A stretch of DNA of 24,937 nt, from the NCBI GenBank assembly GCA_014860005.1, contig JACZKP010000036.1, positions 1-24,937 on the forward strand, in the 5' to 3' direction. Origin of the DNA: Verrucomicrobiota bacterium (GTDB lineage Bacteria > Verrucomicrobiota > Verrucomicrobiae > Limisphaerales > UBA11358). The notes beneath the pieces were generated by a model. It was not told the DNA's origin. It saw only the letters and a program-made list of their open reading frames with translations, and searched no databases. Positions 16,803-24,445 of this stretch are shown one piece after another; positions within the stretch are counted from its first letter, which is position 1; each line of letters starts with the position of its first letter. The translations under genes and the position numbers were made by a program.

Positions 16803-19800
16803 ATGAAGGCCGCGCGCACAGCAACGTTGTCCCGTGCCCTGATCGCTGGCGCAATGATCCTGCTGGTCATGGGCGACCTCGCGTTCGGCGCCGACAAGAA
16901 CGGCGTTTCTCCCAACAGCATTTCATTGCCGAAAGGCCCCGGTTCCATTGAAGGACTGGGAGAATCCTTTCAACCCTCGCTTAACACGGGCACGGCGAAA
17001 TACGGCCTCGGACTCAAGCTGCCCCCCGGCACGGCCGGTCACCAACCTTCATTGTCGTTGAGCTACGAAGGCGGCGGCGGCAATGGTCCGCTTGGCTCCG
17101 GCTGGAGTATCAGCCAGCCCTCCATTCAACGCCGCACGGACAAAGGCATTCCCACTTACGGTGTGCATCTTGGCGTCGCACGGCCTGACACGTTCATCAA
17201 TGAGATGCGCGAGGAACTGGTGCCGCAGCCGAATGGCTTTTTCTTTTGCGAAAACGAAGGGGTGTTCGTTCGCTATCAGCGCGTCGGCGATCATTGGGAA
17301 GGCACCGCGCCCAACGGCACCCGGCTGGAATTCGGCCTGACCGCCAACGGTCGCCTCCAGGACTCGGCGAACAATCATGTGTTCTCCTGGCTGCTCGAAC
17401 GCGAAACCGACACGCGCGGCAACATGATCGAATACGTTTACCGCTCGTTCCCCGGCGATGAAAACCGGAACCAAAAATACCTCGCCTTGATTCGCTATGG
17501 TCCGGGGGGGGCGCCGTGGACGCACTTTCATTTCGCCGCGTTCGAATATGAAGACCGGTCCGATTGGTTTGAAGATGGCCGCGCGGGCTTCTTTGTGCGC
17601 ACGGGAAAACGCCTCAAGCGAATCAATATCGGATCCCAGGGCGTGCCCTTGCCAGGGCATCTAGCCGGCGACTTCGATGGCGATGGAACGACGGATTATT
17701 TGAACCGGCGCTACGAACTGGACTATCTGGATTACGCGGGGACGAATTCGCACTGGTCGCTACTGGAAAAAGTGACGCTGGTTGGTGCCGACGGAATCAC
17801 GGCGCTGCCACCAGCGACGTTTGATTACGCCGTGTCCAATCCGCCCGATGTCATTGACGCGTCATCGAACGTGTGGAGCGCAGTAAACGAACCCACCGCC
17901 GTGATGGACAACGAACTGGTGGAACTGGTGGACCTGAATGCGGACGGCTTGCCGGATGTGTTGAAGACTGAATCCGGCGGCGGGGTGCATACTGTTTGGG
18001 TGAATCAAGGCCCGGTTCAGCAACCGGGCGGTTGGGCCATACAGTGGGCTGCGCCCGTTGACGTTGATCCCGGGAATGGCACCGCCTGGAACTTCGACCT
18101 CGCTTCCGAACGGACGCATCTGGCGGATATGGACGGCGATGGCCTGGCCGACCTGGTCCACCAGAGTGCCGTTGATTCACTGTTCTTCTTTGCCAATCGC
18201 GGGCAACTGGCGTGGAGCGCGAGGCAAGACATGTCGCTGGAGGGCGCAGTGCCCCCCGCGCCGTTCGGCAACGCCGGAGTCAAAACGGCGGACGTGGATT
18301 TCGACAAGCGCATGGACATTATTCAGAGCCTCGACCTCGGCGGCGGCGTTGGCTACCGGATCTGGTTCAACCGCGGCAACCAGAGTTACTCCCTCCCGTT
18401 CACGATGGAGCCGGACGGGGGATTCGACTTCACGCTTCCCGGAGTCCAGATCGCGGATTGCAACGGCGACCGCGTGCCGGACGTGGCACGCATCAGGCCC
18501 GGAGCGGTCGAGGTCGCGGCGGGCCTGGGCTATGGCCGATTCGCTCCGCCGGTCAGTCTGGTGCTGCGGGATTTCACCCTTGATGCTGTGCAGATCGCGA
18601 ACGCCAAGTTCACGGACATCAACGGAGATGGCCTTGCCGACCTCGTTATTGAACGCGCCGCGCCCGGTCAATGCTGGTATTGGTTGAACCTCGGCAACTA
18701 CACCCTCAGTGGGCGCAAAATCATCACCGGATTGCCGGTGGTTTCTTCGGCTGCCGCCGTGCGTTGGGCGGACCTTAACGGCAACGGCACGACGGACCTG
18801 ATTTATTCCGACAGCCAGGCGACGCCGCGCCTCCAGATGGTGGAACTGGGCGAACTGGTGAGCGGCGGATTGACCCCAAATGTCCTGACGCGGATTGATA
18901 ATGGGATCGGAATGACCACGCGGATCGAATACGCGCCGTCCACGCGGTTCGCTCTTGAAGACGCGGCGGCCGGGAATCCGTGGCCTGACGCCCTGCCGTT
19001 CCCGGTCACAGTAGTCGCCGGCGTGGCCGTGTCGGATTCGCTGGGACACGAATACCGGATCCAGTTTCGCTACCACGACGGTTTTTATGATTCGGCGGAG
19101 AAGCAGTTTCGCGGCTTCGCCCGCGTGGAGCAGGTGGACGTGGGCGATTCCACGGCGCCGACGCTCGTGAGCCGTTCGCATTTCGACACGGGCCGGGATT
19201 ACGACGCGATGAAAGGCCGTTTGCTGCGCTCCACCGCCGAAACGGAGGACGGGCGAGTGTTCTGGAATGAGATCACCACCTGGGCCGATCCACCGAGGGC
19301 GCTCATGGTGGGAACGAATGGTCTCGTCGTGCGGTTCGCTCATCCGGTTGCCAGTGCCAAGGACATTCTTGAGCTTGGCCAGGGAACCCCGCGCCGGCTG
19401 GAATCAGAATCGCAGTATGACGATTACGGAAACCAGACGGGGATGACGAACTATGGCATCGTCCTGGACGGCGACCGTACGGCATTTGACGACGAACGCG
19501 TGACGGTCACCGAATACGCGTTGAATCTTGAAAAGTGGATCCTCCGCCTTCCCAAGCGGCAGGTTGTCCAGGATGAAAACGGCGCGGTCATCTCGCGGTC
19601 CGAATTGTTCTACGATGACGAGACTTTTTCAGGAAACAACCTCGGCAACGTGACCATCGGTAATCTCACGCTCCGCCGGGACTGGATTGACCCTGTGAAT
19701 CCGACGAACTTCGTGGCGTCCGGCCGGACGAAGTACAACGCATTCGGGAATCCTGTCGCCCTCTTGGATCCGTTGTCCAATGGCACCGGGAATTCCGCCC

Positions 19801-22800
19801 GGGGCCACTTCCGCGAGTTGGGATATGACGATGCCTTCCACACGTATCCGGTGCGCGAGACGATCCACATCGGCGGCGGAAGCCCGGCGTTGGTGTTTGA
19901 GGCAGGCCACGATCCTGGGTTGGCAACGGTCACCAATTCAACCGACTTCAATTCAAACGTCATCGCGTACGGCTATGACTCGCTCGGTCGGCTGACCAGC
20001 CTGGTGCGCCCGGGAGATACCGCTCAATTCCCGACGGCGGAGTACGCCTACGCGCTGGCGGTGCCCGTTGGCACCAATGGCGTGGTCAACTACGTCGAGA
20101 CGCGGCAACTGGACCGCGAGGCGGGAAGCGCCGGCGCAAAGCACGAACACTACTTCATCAGCCGCCAGTTCGTGGATGGCCTGGGTCGTTCGTTGATGAC
20201 CCGCACCGAAGCGGAGCCCGCCGCTGGGAGCACGTCGCCACGAGTTGTCGTGAGCGGAGCAGTGTTGTTCAACGCGCGTCAGCAGCCGGTTCGCGCGCTG
20301 AACCCGTTCTTCACGTTGCCGGCGGGTTCGCTTGACGACTTGCTCGCCTTCGAAAACATCGAAGCGCCCCACTGGCAGGGGCAGTTTCATGACGAAGGGA
20401 GCCTCGTGCCGCTGAACCTCGCGTCCGCACACCAGTCGTGGACCGGATACGATGCGATGCTGCGCGTGATTCGCGCGACCAACCCGGACGGCACGTTTGC
20501 CCGGACTGAATTTGAGCCGCTCGTCACGCGCGCGTTCGATGCAAACGACGCCGACGCCGCTTCACCTCACTTCAACACGCCGGTGGCACAATTCTCCGAC
20601 GGCTTGGGGCGGATGATCCGCGTGGACGAAATCGTGCGGTTGAACGATGACGGTACCCCTGCCGCTTCAACCAACACCTGGACCACGCGTTATGAGTATG
20701 ACTTGAACGACCGGCTCACGCGCATCACTGATTCGCAGAACAATGTAAAGCTGATGCAATACGATGGTTTGCAGCGGAAGACTTGGATGAACGATCCCAA
20801 CGCCGGTGTCTCGACGAATGTCCATGACGCCGCGTCGAACCTGATTGAAACCACCGACGCCAAAGGTCAGCGGATTACCTACACCTACGACGGCGCCAAC
20901 CGCATCCTTTCAGAAGACTATCACGACGAAGACTCGCCGGAGTTCAGCTACCACCGTACTCCGGATGTTTCTTACCACTATGACGCGCCGCCGGGCCCGG
21001 TGGATCAGGGTGACGGGACATCCGCGACGGCCCAGAATACGAAGGGGACACTTGCCTGGGTGGCCGACACCAGCGGTGAAGAGCACACATCGTTCGATGC
21101 CCGGGGCCGCGTCGCGTGGACCGTGAAACGCGTTCCCGATCCGCAATTGGGTTCCCTCTCCCCCGTTGAGGATGTGCTTGTCGCGTATAAAACCACCTTT
21201 GAATACGACTCGTTGGACCGGGCCAGGCGCATGGTTTATCCCGACAACGACGAAGTCACCTATCGCTACAACGAACGCAATTTGCTTGAGGGCATCACCG
21301 GCGGGCCGAGCGGGCATATTCTCGCGGACGTTGCCTATCTGCCGTCGGCGCAGCAGGAGCAGATTGAATACGGCAACGGCGTGCGCACCCGCTATGATTA
21401 CGACTCGCGCATGAGATTGAGCCAACTGTTCTCCAGGCACGTGGTCAGCAACGCGGAACTCGTTCACTTTGGCTACGACCTCGACCCCGTTTCGAATATC
21501 CGGACCATCCACGATCAGCGGCCAACCGCGGACATGCCGCTGAGCGACCGGCGCCGCAACTCGCAGACATTTGACTACGACAACCTCTACCGTTTGACGC
21601 GCGTTCGCTACAACCTGCCCAATCCAGCCACGATCAACGGCGGCGAGATCAATTATCGCTACGACCGGATCGGTAACATGCTTTCGCAGACCAGCGACAT
21701 CTCACATTTTGAAAAGGGCTTTTCTGTCACGATCCTCGGCACAATGGCTTACGGGGGAACCGCAGGTCCCATCGGTCGCATCGGCCGCAACCCCGGCGAT
21801 CCACCGGGGCCGCACGCGCTGACTTCCGTCTCTCAACTCTCAACGAACAACCCTCAACCGCGCCTCTATCCCTACGATGCGAACGGCAACATGACGGAGA
21901 TTGACGGACTCCATTGCACCTGGGATTTCCGCGATCGGCTGGTGGCCGTCGAGGACGACACGATGCGGGCCGAGTATCGCTACGACTTCACCGGGCGGCG
22001 CATCATCAAGAAAGTCTTCTGGAAACAAGGCGAACCGACTCCGGGTGGCCAGCCCGCGACGACCAACTCTCCTCCCGCGACCACCTCCGTCCTTTACCCT
22101 GGCAAACATTTCGAGGTGCGCGACCACGACCAGCCGGTGAAGTACGTCTTCAGCGGCAGCACCCGCGTCGCTCGCATTACCGGCTCGCTTTCCGCCAACA
22201 CGCGCATTCAGCGTCTCCGGCTTCATTCTGGGTGGAATCTCTGTTCCGTCGCGGTGAGCGGTTTCCCTCTTCCCCGCCGGGAAGAGGGCCAGGGTGAGGT
22301 GGTAACTGCCGCCTACCGATGGAATCAACCGGACCAAAACTGGTTGCCCGTCTCCACCAATGAACTACTCGCGGCGGGTTCGGTTCTTTGGATCAAGGCC
22401 GCGACCAACGCCACGCTCTCACTGGTTGGCTCCTATCAGGATCCCATCAACCGCCCGATTCAGATCGGCGCTTCTTTTCTTTCCAGTGCGGGCTTTGAAG
22501 CTCTCCCTCTCCAGGGGGAGAGTGCCGGGGTGAGGGCGGACGTTGAAATGTCAGTTTTCACGGCTTCCACACGGCTTTGGCAACTCCACCTGCCCGCAAT
22601 TCCATTCGCCGATCCGGGGTTCCCTGCATTCCTCGCTCCTGGCCAAGCCATCTTTCTCAACGCCGATGCCGCCTCCGAACTCCGCGTCCCAGATGCCGTC
22701 CAGCGCATCCGCTACTACCACCAGGATCATCTTGGCTCTTCGAGCGCGACGGCCGACGCCAATGGCGTGCTCGTGGAAGAAACCGCCTTTTATCCGTTTG

Positions 22801-23720
22801 GCAGTATGCGTCACGAACACCGTCTCCGCCAGATTGAGGAAAGCTACAAATTCACACAGAAAGAACGAGATCGGGAAACTGGGCTCCATTATTTCGAAGC
22901 GAGGTATCTGGGCGGGTCGCTTGCCCGGTTTCTTTCCGCGGACCCGAAATACCTGCATCCTGACAAACTGTCGGGCGACGATTTCAATTCCTTCGCCGCG
23001 CGGCCACAAATCGCGAACCTCTACGCTTATGTGACCAGCAACCCGCTGAAGTACGCCGACCCAACCGGTTTGGAACTCTGGATTCCCTTTGTTGACGACT
23101 GGGATGAGTTGGATAAAGGCCAGACGCTGGTCAACCTGATGGGTCCTGTCGGAACTGTGGCTGGCAACCTGGCCAACACCTTTGGCGGAGCGGATCTGGA
23201 CACCCGAAGTCTCCTCGCCAAGGGTGTCACCGAGGCGACTGGCAGCGAGACGGCCGGAGACGTGGCCGAGTTGGCGGTGGATCTGGCAGCCGGTGGCGGG
23301 GCGGTCTGGAAAGGACTGGCTAAAAGAAGTGCGCAAGCGGGCCAGCGCGCCCTGGGATGGGGATCATCAAAGAACGTCTCCTCAGCAGCCTTTGCAAAAA
23401 CTCATGAGGTATCGGCGAGAGCCTTTGCAAACACCGGCAATCCCGTGGCGTTGGCCAAAACTGCGAATCCAACGGCTCTGGCCAACACTGCAGGACGAAG
23501 CGGCGCTGGCGCGACTGCCGCCACCAGCGCGTCGGAGTTGGCTGCCGCTCGCGAGATGTCCGATCGACTCGGTAGAATTGCGGCATGGAACAGCCACGTT
23601 GTCAGTCAGATCAAGGCGCGCGCCGGCGAAATGAACGCGCTCTATCTGAAAACTGGCAGCAACATGAAGATTTACGACGACATCATCACAAAGGCCGATG
23701 CAATCTTCCCGCGGTACTGA
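16803..23720 (+). CDS. Secreted SpvB/TcdB-middle/RHS fusion protein (TcB–TcC-like toxin)
   Basis: I place the start at the ATG at 16803; the frame is open back to 16674, but that stretch overlaps the previous gene and lies before a good signal peptide (1-29, FGA before DKNG). The protein has 2305 residues. Domains in order: SpvB (about 47-276: SFQPSLNTGTAKYGLGLKLP, LSLSYEGGGGNGPLGSGWSI); VCBS/FG-GAP-like repeats (287-670: DFDGDGTTD, DLNADGLPD, DMDGDGLAD, DINGDGLAD, DLNGNGTTD); the TcB middle domain (697-786: IDNGIGMTTRIEYAPSTRF, FRYHDGFYDSAEKQFRGF); RHS YD repeats (about 1050-1750); the RHS core with GWN modules (1764-2089: YYHQDHLGSSSATAD, FLSADP, YAYVTSNPLKYADPTG); and a 215-residue tail after D2086PTGLE. 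In Tc toxins, TcB and TcC form a cocoon holding a cleaved effector. Here both are one chain with a Sec signal. The tail has hydrophobic helices and Ala-rich repeats, and I recognise no catalytic motif. No immunity gene follows. Confidence 0.92.
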   Translation: MKAARTATLSRALIAGAMILLVMGDLAFGADKNGVSPNSISLPKGPGSIEGLGESFQPSLNTGTAKYGLGLKLPPGTAGHQPSLSLSYEGGGGNGPLGSGWSISQPSIQRRTDKGIPTYGVHLGVARPDTFINEMREELVPQPNGFFFCENEGVFVRYQRVGDHWEGTAPNGTRLEFGLTANGRLQDSANNHVFSWLLERETDTRGNMIEYVYRSFPGDENRNQKYLALIRYGPGGAPWTHFHFAAFEYEDRSDWFEDGRAGFFVRTGKRLKRINIGSQGVPLPGHLAGDFDGDGTTDYLNRRYELDYLDYAGTNSHWSLLEKVTLVGADGITALPPATFDYAVSNPPDVIDASSNVWSAVNEPTAVMDNELVELVDLNADGLPDVLKTESGGGVHTVWVNQGPVQQPGGWAIQWAAPVDVDPGNGTAWNFDLASERTHLADMDGDGLADLVHQSAVDSLFFFANRGQLAWSARQDMSLEGAVPPAPFGNAGVKTADVDFDKRMDIIQSLDLGGGVGYRIWFNRGNQSYSLPFTMEPDGGFDFTLPGVQIADCNGDRVPDVARIRPGAVEVAAGLGYGRFAPPVSLVLRDFTLDAVQIANAKFTDINGDGLADLVIERAAPGQCWYWLNLGNYTLSGRKIITGLPVVSSAAAVRWADLNGNGTTDLIYSDSQATPRLQMVELGELVSGGLTPNVLTRIDNGIGMTTRIEYAPSTRFALEDAAAGNPWPDALPFPVTVVAGVAVSDSLGHEYRIQFRYHDGFYDSAEKQFRGFARVEQVDVGDSTAPTLVSRSHFDTGRDYDAMKGRLLRSTAETEDGRVFWNEITTWADPPRALMVGTNGLVVRFAHPVASAKDILELGQGTPRRLESESQYDDYGNQTGMTNYGIVLDGDRTAFDDERVTVTEYALNLEKWILRLPKRQVVQDENGAVISRSELFYDDETFSGNNLGNVTIGNLTLRRDWIDPVNPTNFVASGRTKYNAFGNPVALLDPLSNGTGNSARGHFRELGYDDAFHTYPVRETIHIGGGSPALVFEAGHDPGLATVTNSTDFNSNVIAYGYDSLGRLTSLVRPGDTAQFPTAEYAYALAVPVGTNGVVNYVETRQLDREAGSAGAKHEHYFISRQFVDGLGRSLMTRTEAEPAAGSTSPRVVVSGAVLFNARQQPVRALNPFFTLPAGSLDDLLAFENIEAPHWQGQFHDEGSLVPLNLASAHQSWTGYDAMLRVIRATNPDGTFARTEFEPLVTRAFDANDADAASPHFNTPVAQFSDGLGRMIRVDEIVRLNDDGTPAASTNTWTTRYEYDLNDRLTRITDSQNNVKLMQYDGLQRKTWMNDPNAGVSTNVHDAASNLIETTDAKGQRITYTYDGANRILSEDYHDEDSPEFSYHRTPDVSYHYDAPPGPVDQGDGTSATAQNTKGTLAWVADTSGEEHTSFDARGRVAWTVKRVPDPQLGSLSPVEDVLVAYKTTFEYDSLDRARRMVYPDNDEVTYRYNERNLLEGITGGPSGHILADVAYLPSAQQEQIEYGNGVRTRYDYDSRMRLSQLFSRHVVSNAELVHFGYDLDPVSNIRTIHDQRPTADMPLSDRRRNSQTFDYDNLYRLTRVRYNLPNPATINGGEINYRYDRIGNMLSQTSDISHFEKGFSVTILGTMAYGGTAGPIGRIGRNPGDPPGPHALTSVSQLSTNNPQPRLYPYDANGNMTEIDGLHCTWDFRDRLVAVEDDTMRAEYRYDFTGRRIIKKVFWKQGEPTPGGQPATTNSPPATTSVLYPGKHFEVRDHDQPVKYVFSGSTRVARITGSLSANTRIQRLRLHSGWNLCSVAVSGFPLPRREEGQGEVVTAAYRWNQPDQNWLPVSTNELLAAGSVLWIKAATNATLSLVGSYQDPINRPIQIGASFLSSAGFEALPLQGESAGVRADVEMSVFTASTRLWQLHLPAIPFADPGFPAFLAPGQAIFLNADAASELRVPDAVQRIRYYHQDHLGSSSATADANGVLVEETAFYPFGSMRHEHRLRQIEESYKFTQKERDRETGLHYFEARYLGGSLARFLSADPKYLHPDKLSGDDFNSFAARPQIANLYAYVTSNPLKYADPTGLELWIPFVDDWDELDKGQTLVNLMGPVGTVAGNLANTFGGADLDTRSLLAKGVTEATGSETAGDVAELAVDLAAGGGAVWKGLAKRSAQAGQRALGWGSSKNVSSAAFAKTHEVSARAFANTGNPVALAKTANPTALANTAGRSGAGATAATSASELAAAREMSDRLGRIAAWNSHVVSQIKARAGEMNALYLKTGSNMKIYDDIITKADAIFPRY
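22265..22299. repeat. REP-like palindrome inside the RHS gene, copy 1
   Basis: A perfect 10-bp stem (CCCTCTTCCC / GGGAAGAGGG) with loop CGCC is followed by the tail GCCAGGGTGAGG. It is translated in frame as part of a GWN module (FPLPRREEGQGEV), where the paralogue has unrelated sequence. The form matches the short intergenic palindromic elements that are spread through many GC-rich genomes. Confidence 0.65.
22501..22535. repeat. REP-like palindrome inside the RHS gene, copy 2
   Basis: The sequence CTCTCCCTCTCC..GGGGGAGAG can fold into a 6-7 bp stem. It ends in GCCGGGGTGAGGG, nearly the same tail as the element at 22265-22299. It is read in frame (LPLQGESAGVRAD) and accounts for extra residues absent from the paralogous gene at 15164. 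Confidence 0.6.
23388..23510 (+). repeat. Short Ala-rich tandem repeats in the RHS effector tail
   Basis: The tail of the large RHS protein contains four back-to-back units of about 10 residues with the pattern A(F/L)A(K/N)T: AFAKTHEVSA, AFANTGNPV, ALAKTANPT and ALANTAGRSG. They lie between the hydrophobic helical segment after the RHS core and the last 60 residues. The function is unknown; it could be a flexible linker. Confidence 0.65.
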
Positions 23721-23780
23721 GGCCGCCGGGCGAGACAGGGTTGAGCCGGACGATGATTCGGAATGAAGCGTCGCACGTTC

Positions 23781-23805
23781 AAAAAACTGCGGTCGAAACC
23801 GCAGT
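23781..23805 (-). terminator. Intrinsic terminator with UUCG tetraloop, minus strand
   Basis: A perfect 8-bp stem ACTGCGGT / ACCGCAGT flanks the loop TTCG as read on the minus strand, followed at once by a run of T. UUCG is an unusually stable tetraloop. On the plus strand no T-run follows, so it would stop only leftward transcription. It sits 5 bp from the edge of the inverted RHS fragment, so it may have belonged to a gene that is now broken. Confidence 0.75.
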
Positions 23806-23810
23806 CAGAC

Positions 23811-24012
23811 CATCACCGATGTGAATGGTTTCGCTCACCGGACAGGTGTGGAAGGCCGGGCCGGAGGACGGGTCGCGGAAATGGCCTTGAGCGGTGTTGC
23901 CAGTGCCATCAGACAGCGGATCAAAGAGTGAAACGGGATTGCCGAAGGAGTCGTATCTCGTCCGGGCTGAAGCGACAAAGTTCGTCGGGTTCGCCGGAGC
24001 AGTCCAGTCGCG
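23811..24012 (-). pseudogene. Inverted fragment of an RHS/SpvB gene (piece A)
   Basis: Read on the minus strand, this codes for RDWTAPANPTNFVASARTRY through FHTCPVSETIHIGDG. It matches RRDWIDPVNPTNFVASGRTK through FHTYPVRETIHIGGG of the large RHS protein (about 19675-19880). It is diverged, so it comes from another copy rather than a recent duplication. It has no start and no gene context. Its 3' end (lower coordinate) stops exactly where piece B at 24161 takes up the sequence in the opposite orientation. Confidence 0.82.
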
Positions 24013-24158
24013 CCGGCTTTGTGATTGGCAAAGCGTTCTTGCGGCGACAGGCCGGTCATGCCGACGTACACGCACGGTTTCCTAGGATCACGCTTTGGGT
24101 TCTCGGCACGGACTTTTCGGAGTTTGCTCACGGCGGGATCGAGCTACACGACGTAAAC
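24012..24158 (-). pseudogene. GIY-YIG nuclease fragment with internal stop
   Basis: The minus strand reads VYVV, then a TAG stop (24144-24146), then LDPAVSKLRKVRAENPKR and CVYVGMTGLSPQERFANHKAG. VYVV and VYVGMTG correspond to the two core strands (the GIY and YIG positions) of a GIY-YIG endonuclease. The stop probably replaces a Glu codon. The C-terminal half of the domain is missing: the frame runs at 24012 into RHS piece A, out of phase. It is a dead fragment, perhaps from a nuclease effector or a stand-alone nuclease. Confidence 0.75.
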
Positions 24159-24160
24159 GC

Positions 24161-24256
24161 GGCGGCAGCCCGGCGCTGGTGTTTGAAGCAGCCTACGACA
24201 CAGGGCTGGCCACCGTCACCAACTCGACCGATTTCAATTCCAACGCCACAACCTAT
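24161..24256 (+). pseudogene. Fragment of an RHS/SpvB gene (piece B)
   Basis: The plus strand codes for GSPALVFEAAYDTGLATVTN followed by STDFNSNATTY, matching GSPALVFEAGHDPGLATVTN and STDFNSNVIAY of the large RHS protein (about 19873-19965). It is the direct continuation of piece A, but in the opposite orientation. Similarity ends near 24256; the next bases resemble nothing I know. Confidence 0.8.
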
Positions 24257-24445
24257 CGCCAAGCTTGGGCAAATCTGAGGACGGTTCGTCGCTGATCATA
24301 AATCAACGGGGAGGTCTCCTGCGTGAAATTCAGTTGATGCAGCGCGACGGTGTCACTCCTACACAAAAAGCGCGCCCAGTCCGGGGGGATCCGGTGCGTG
24401 GGCGGGGCTCCCCCAAGGCATGATTCGCTCAGGGTGGCTGTCCCA
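24257..24445. other. Short non-coding stretch between RHS debris and IS element
   Basis: I see no convincing gene here. It contains a G/C-rich imperfect hairpin (CGCCCA at 24373 pairing with TGGGCG at 24399) of unknown meaning. The right edge (TGTCCCACTA, 24439-24448) may be the end of the adjacent insertion sequence, but the matching end lies outside the window. Confidence 0.4.

Larger units (their letters stand above)
22092..23069 (+). repeat. RHS tip plus GWN-module duplication, copy 2
   Basis: This is the counterpart of 15257-16189. It covers GKHFEVRDHDQPVKYVF through DPTG of the large RHS protein, with the two GWN modules inserted between the RVARITGSL strand and the RIRYYHQDHLGSS strand of the RHS core. 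It differs from copy 1 by two palindromic inserts at 22265-22299 and 22501-22535. Confidence 0.85.

Noticed and set aside
24373..24404. GC-rich hairpin near the IS end, possibly an attC-like or recombination site
   Set aside because: The stem is short and imperfect, there are no integron-type core sites, and no integrase is seen.
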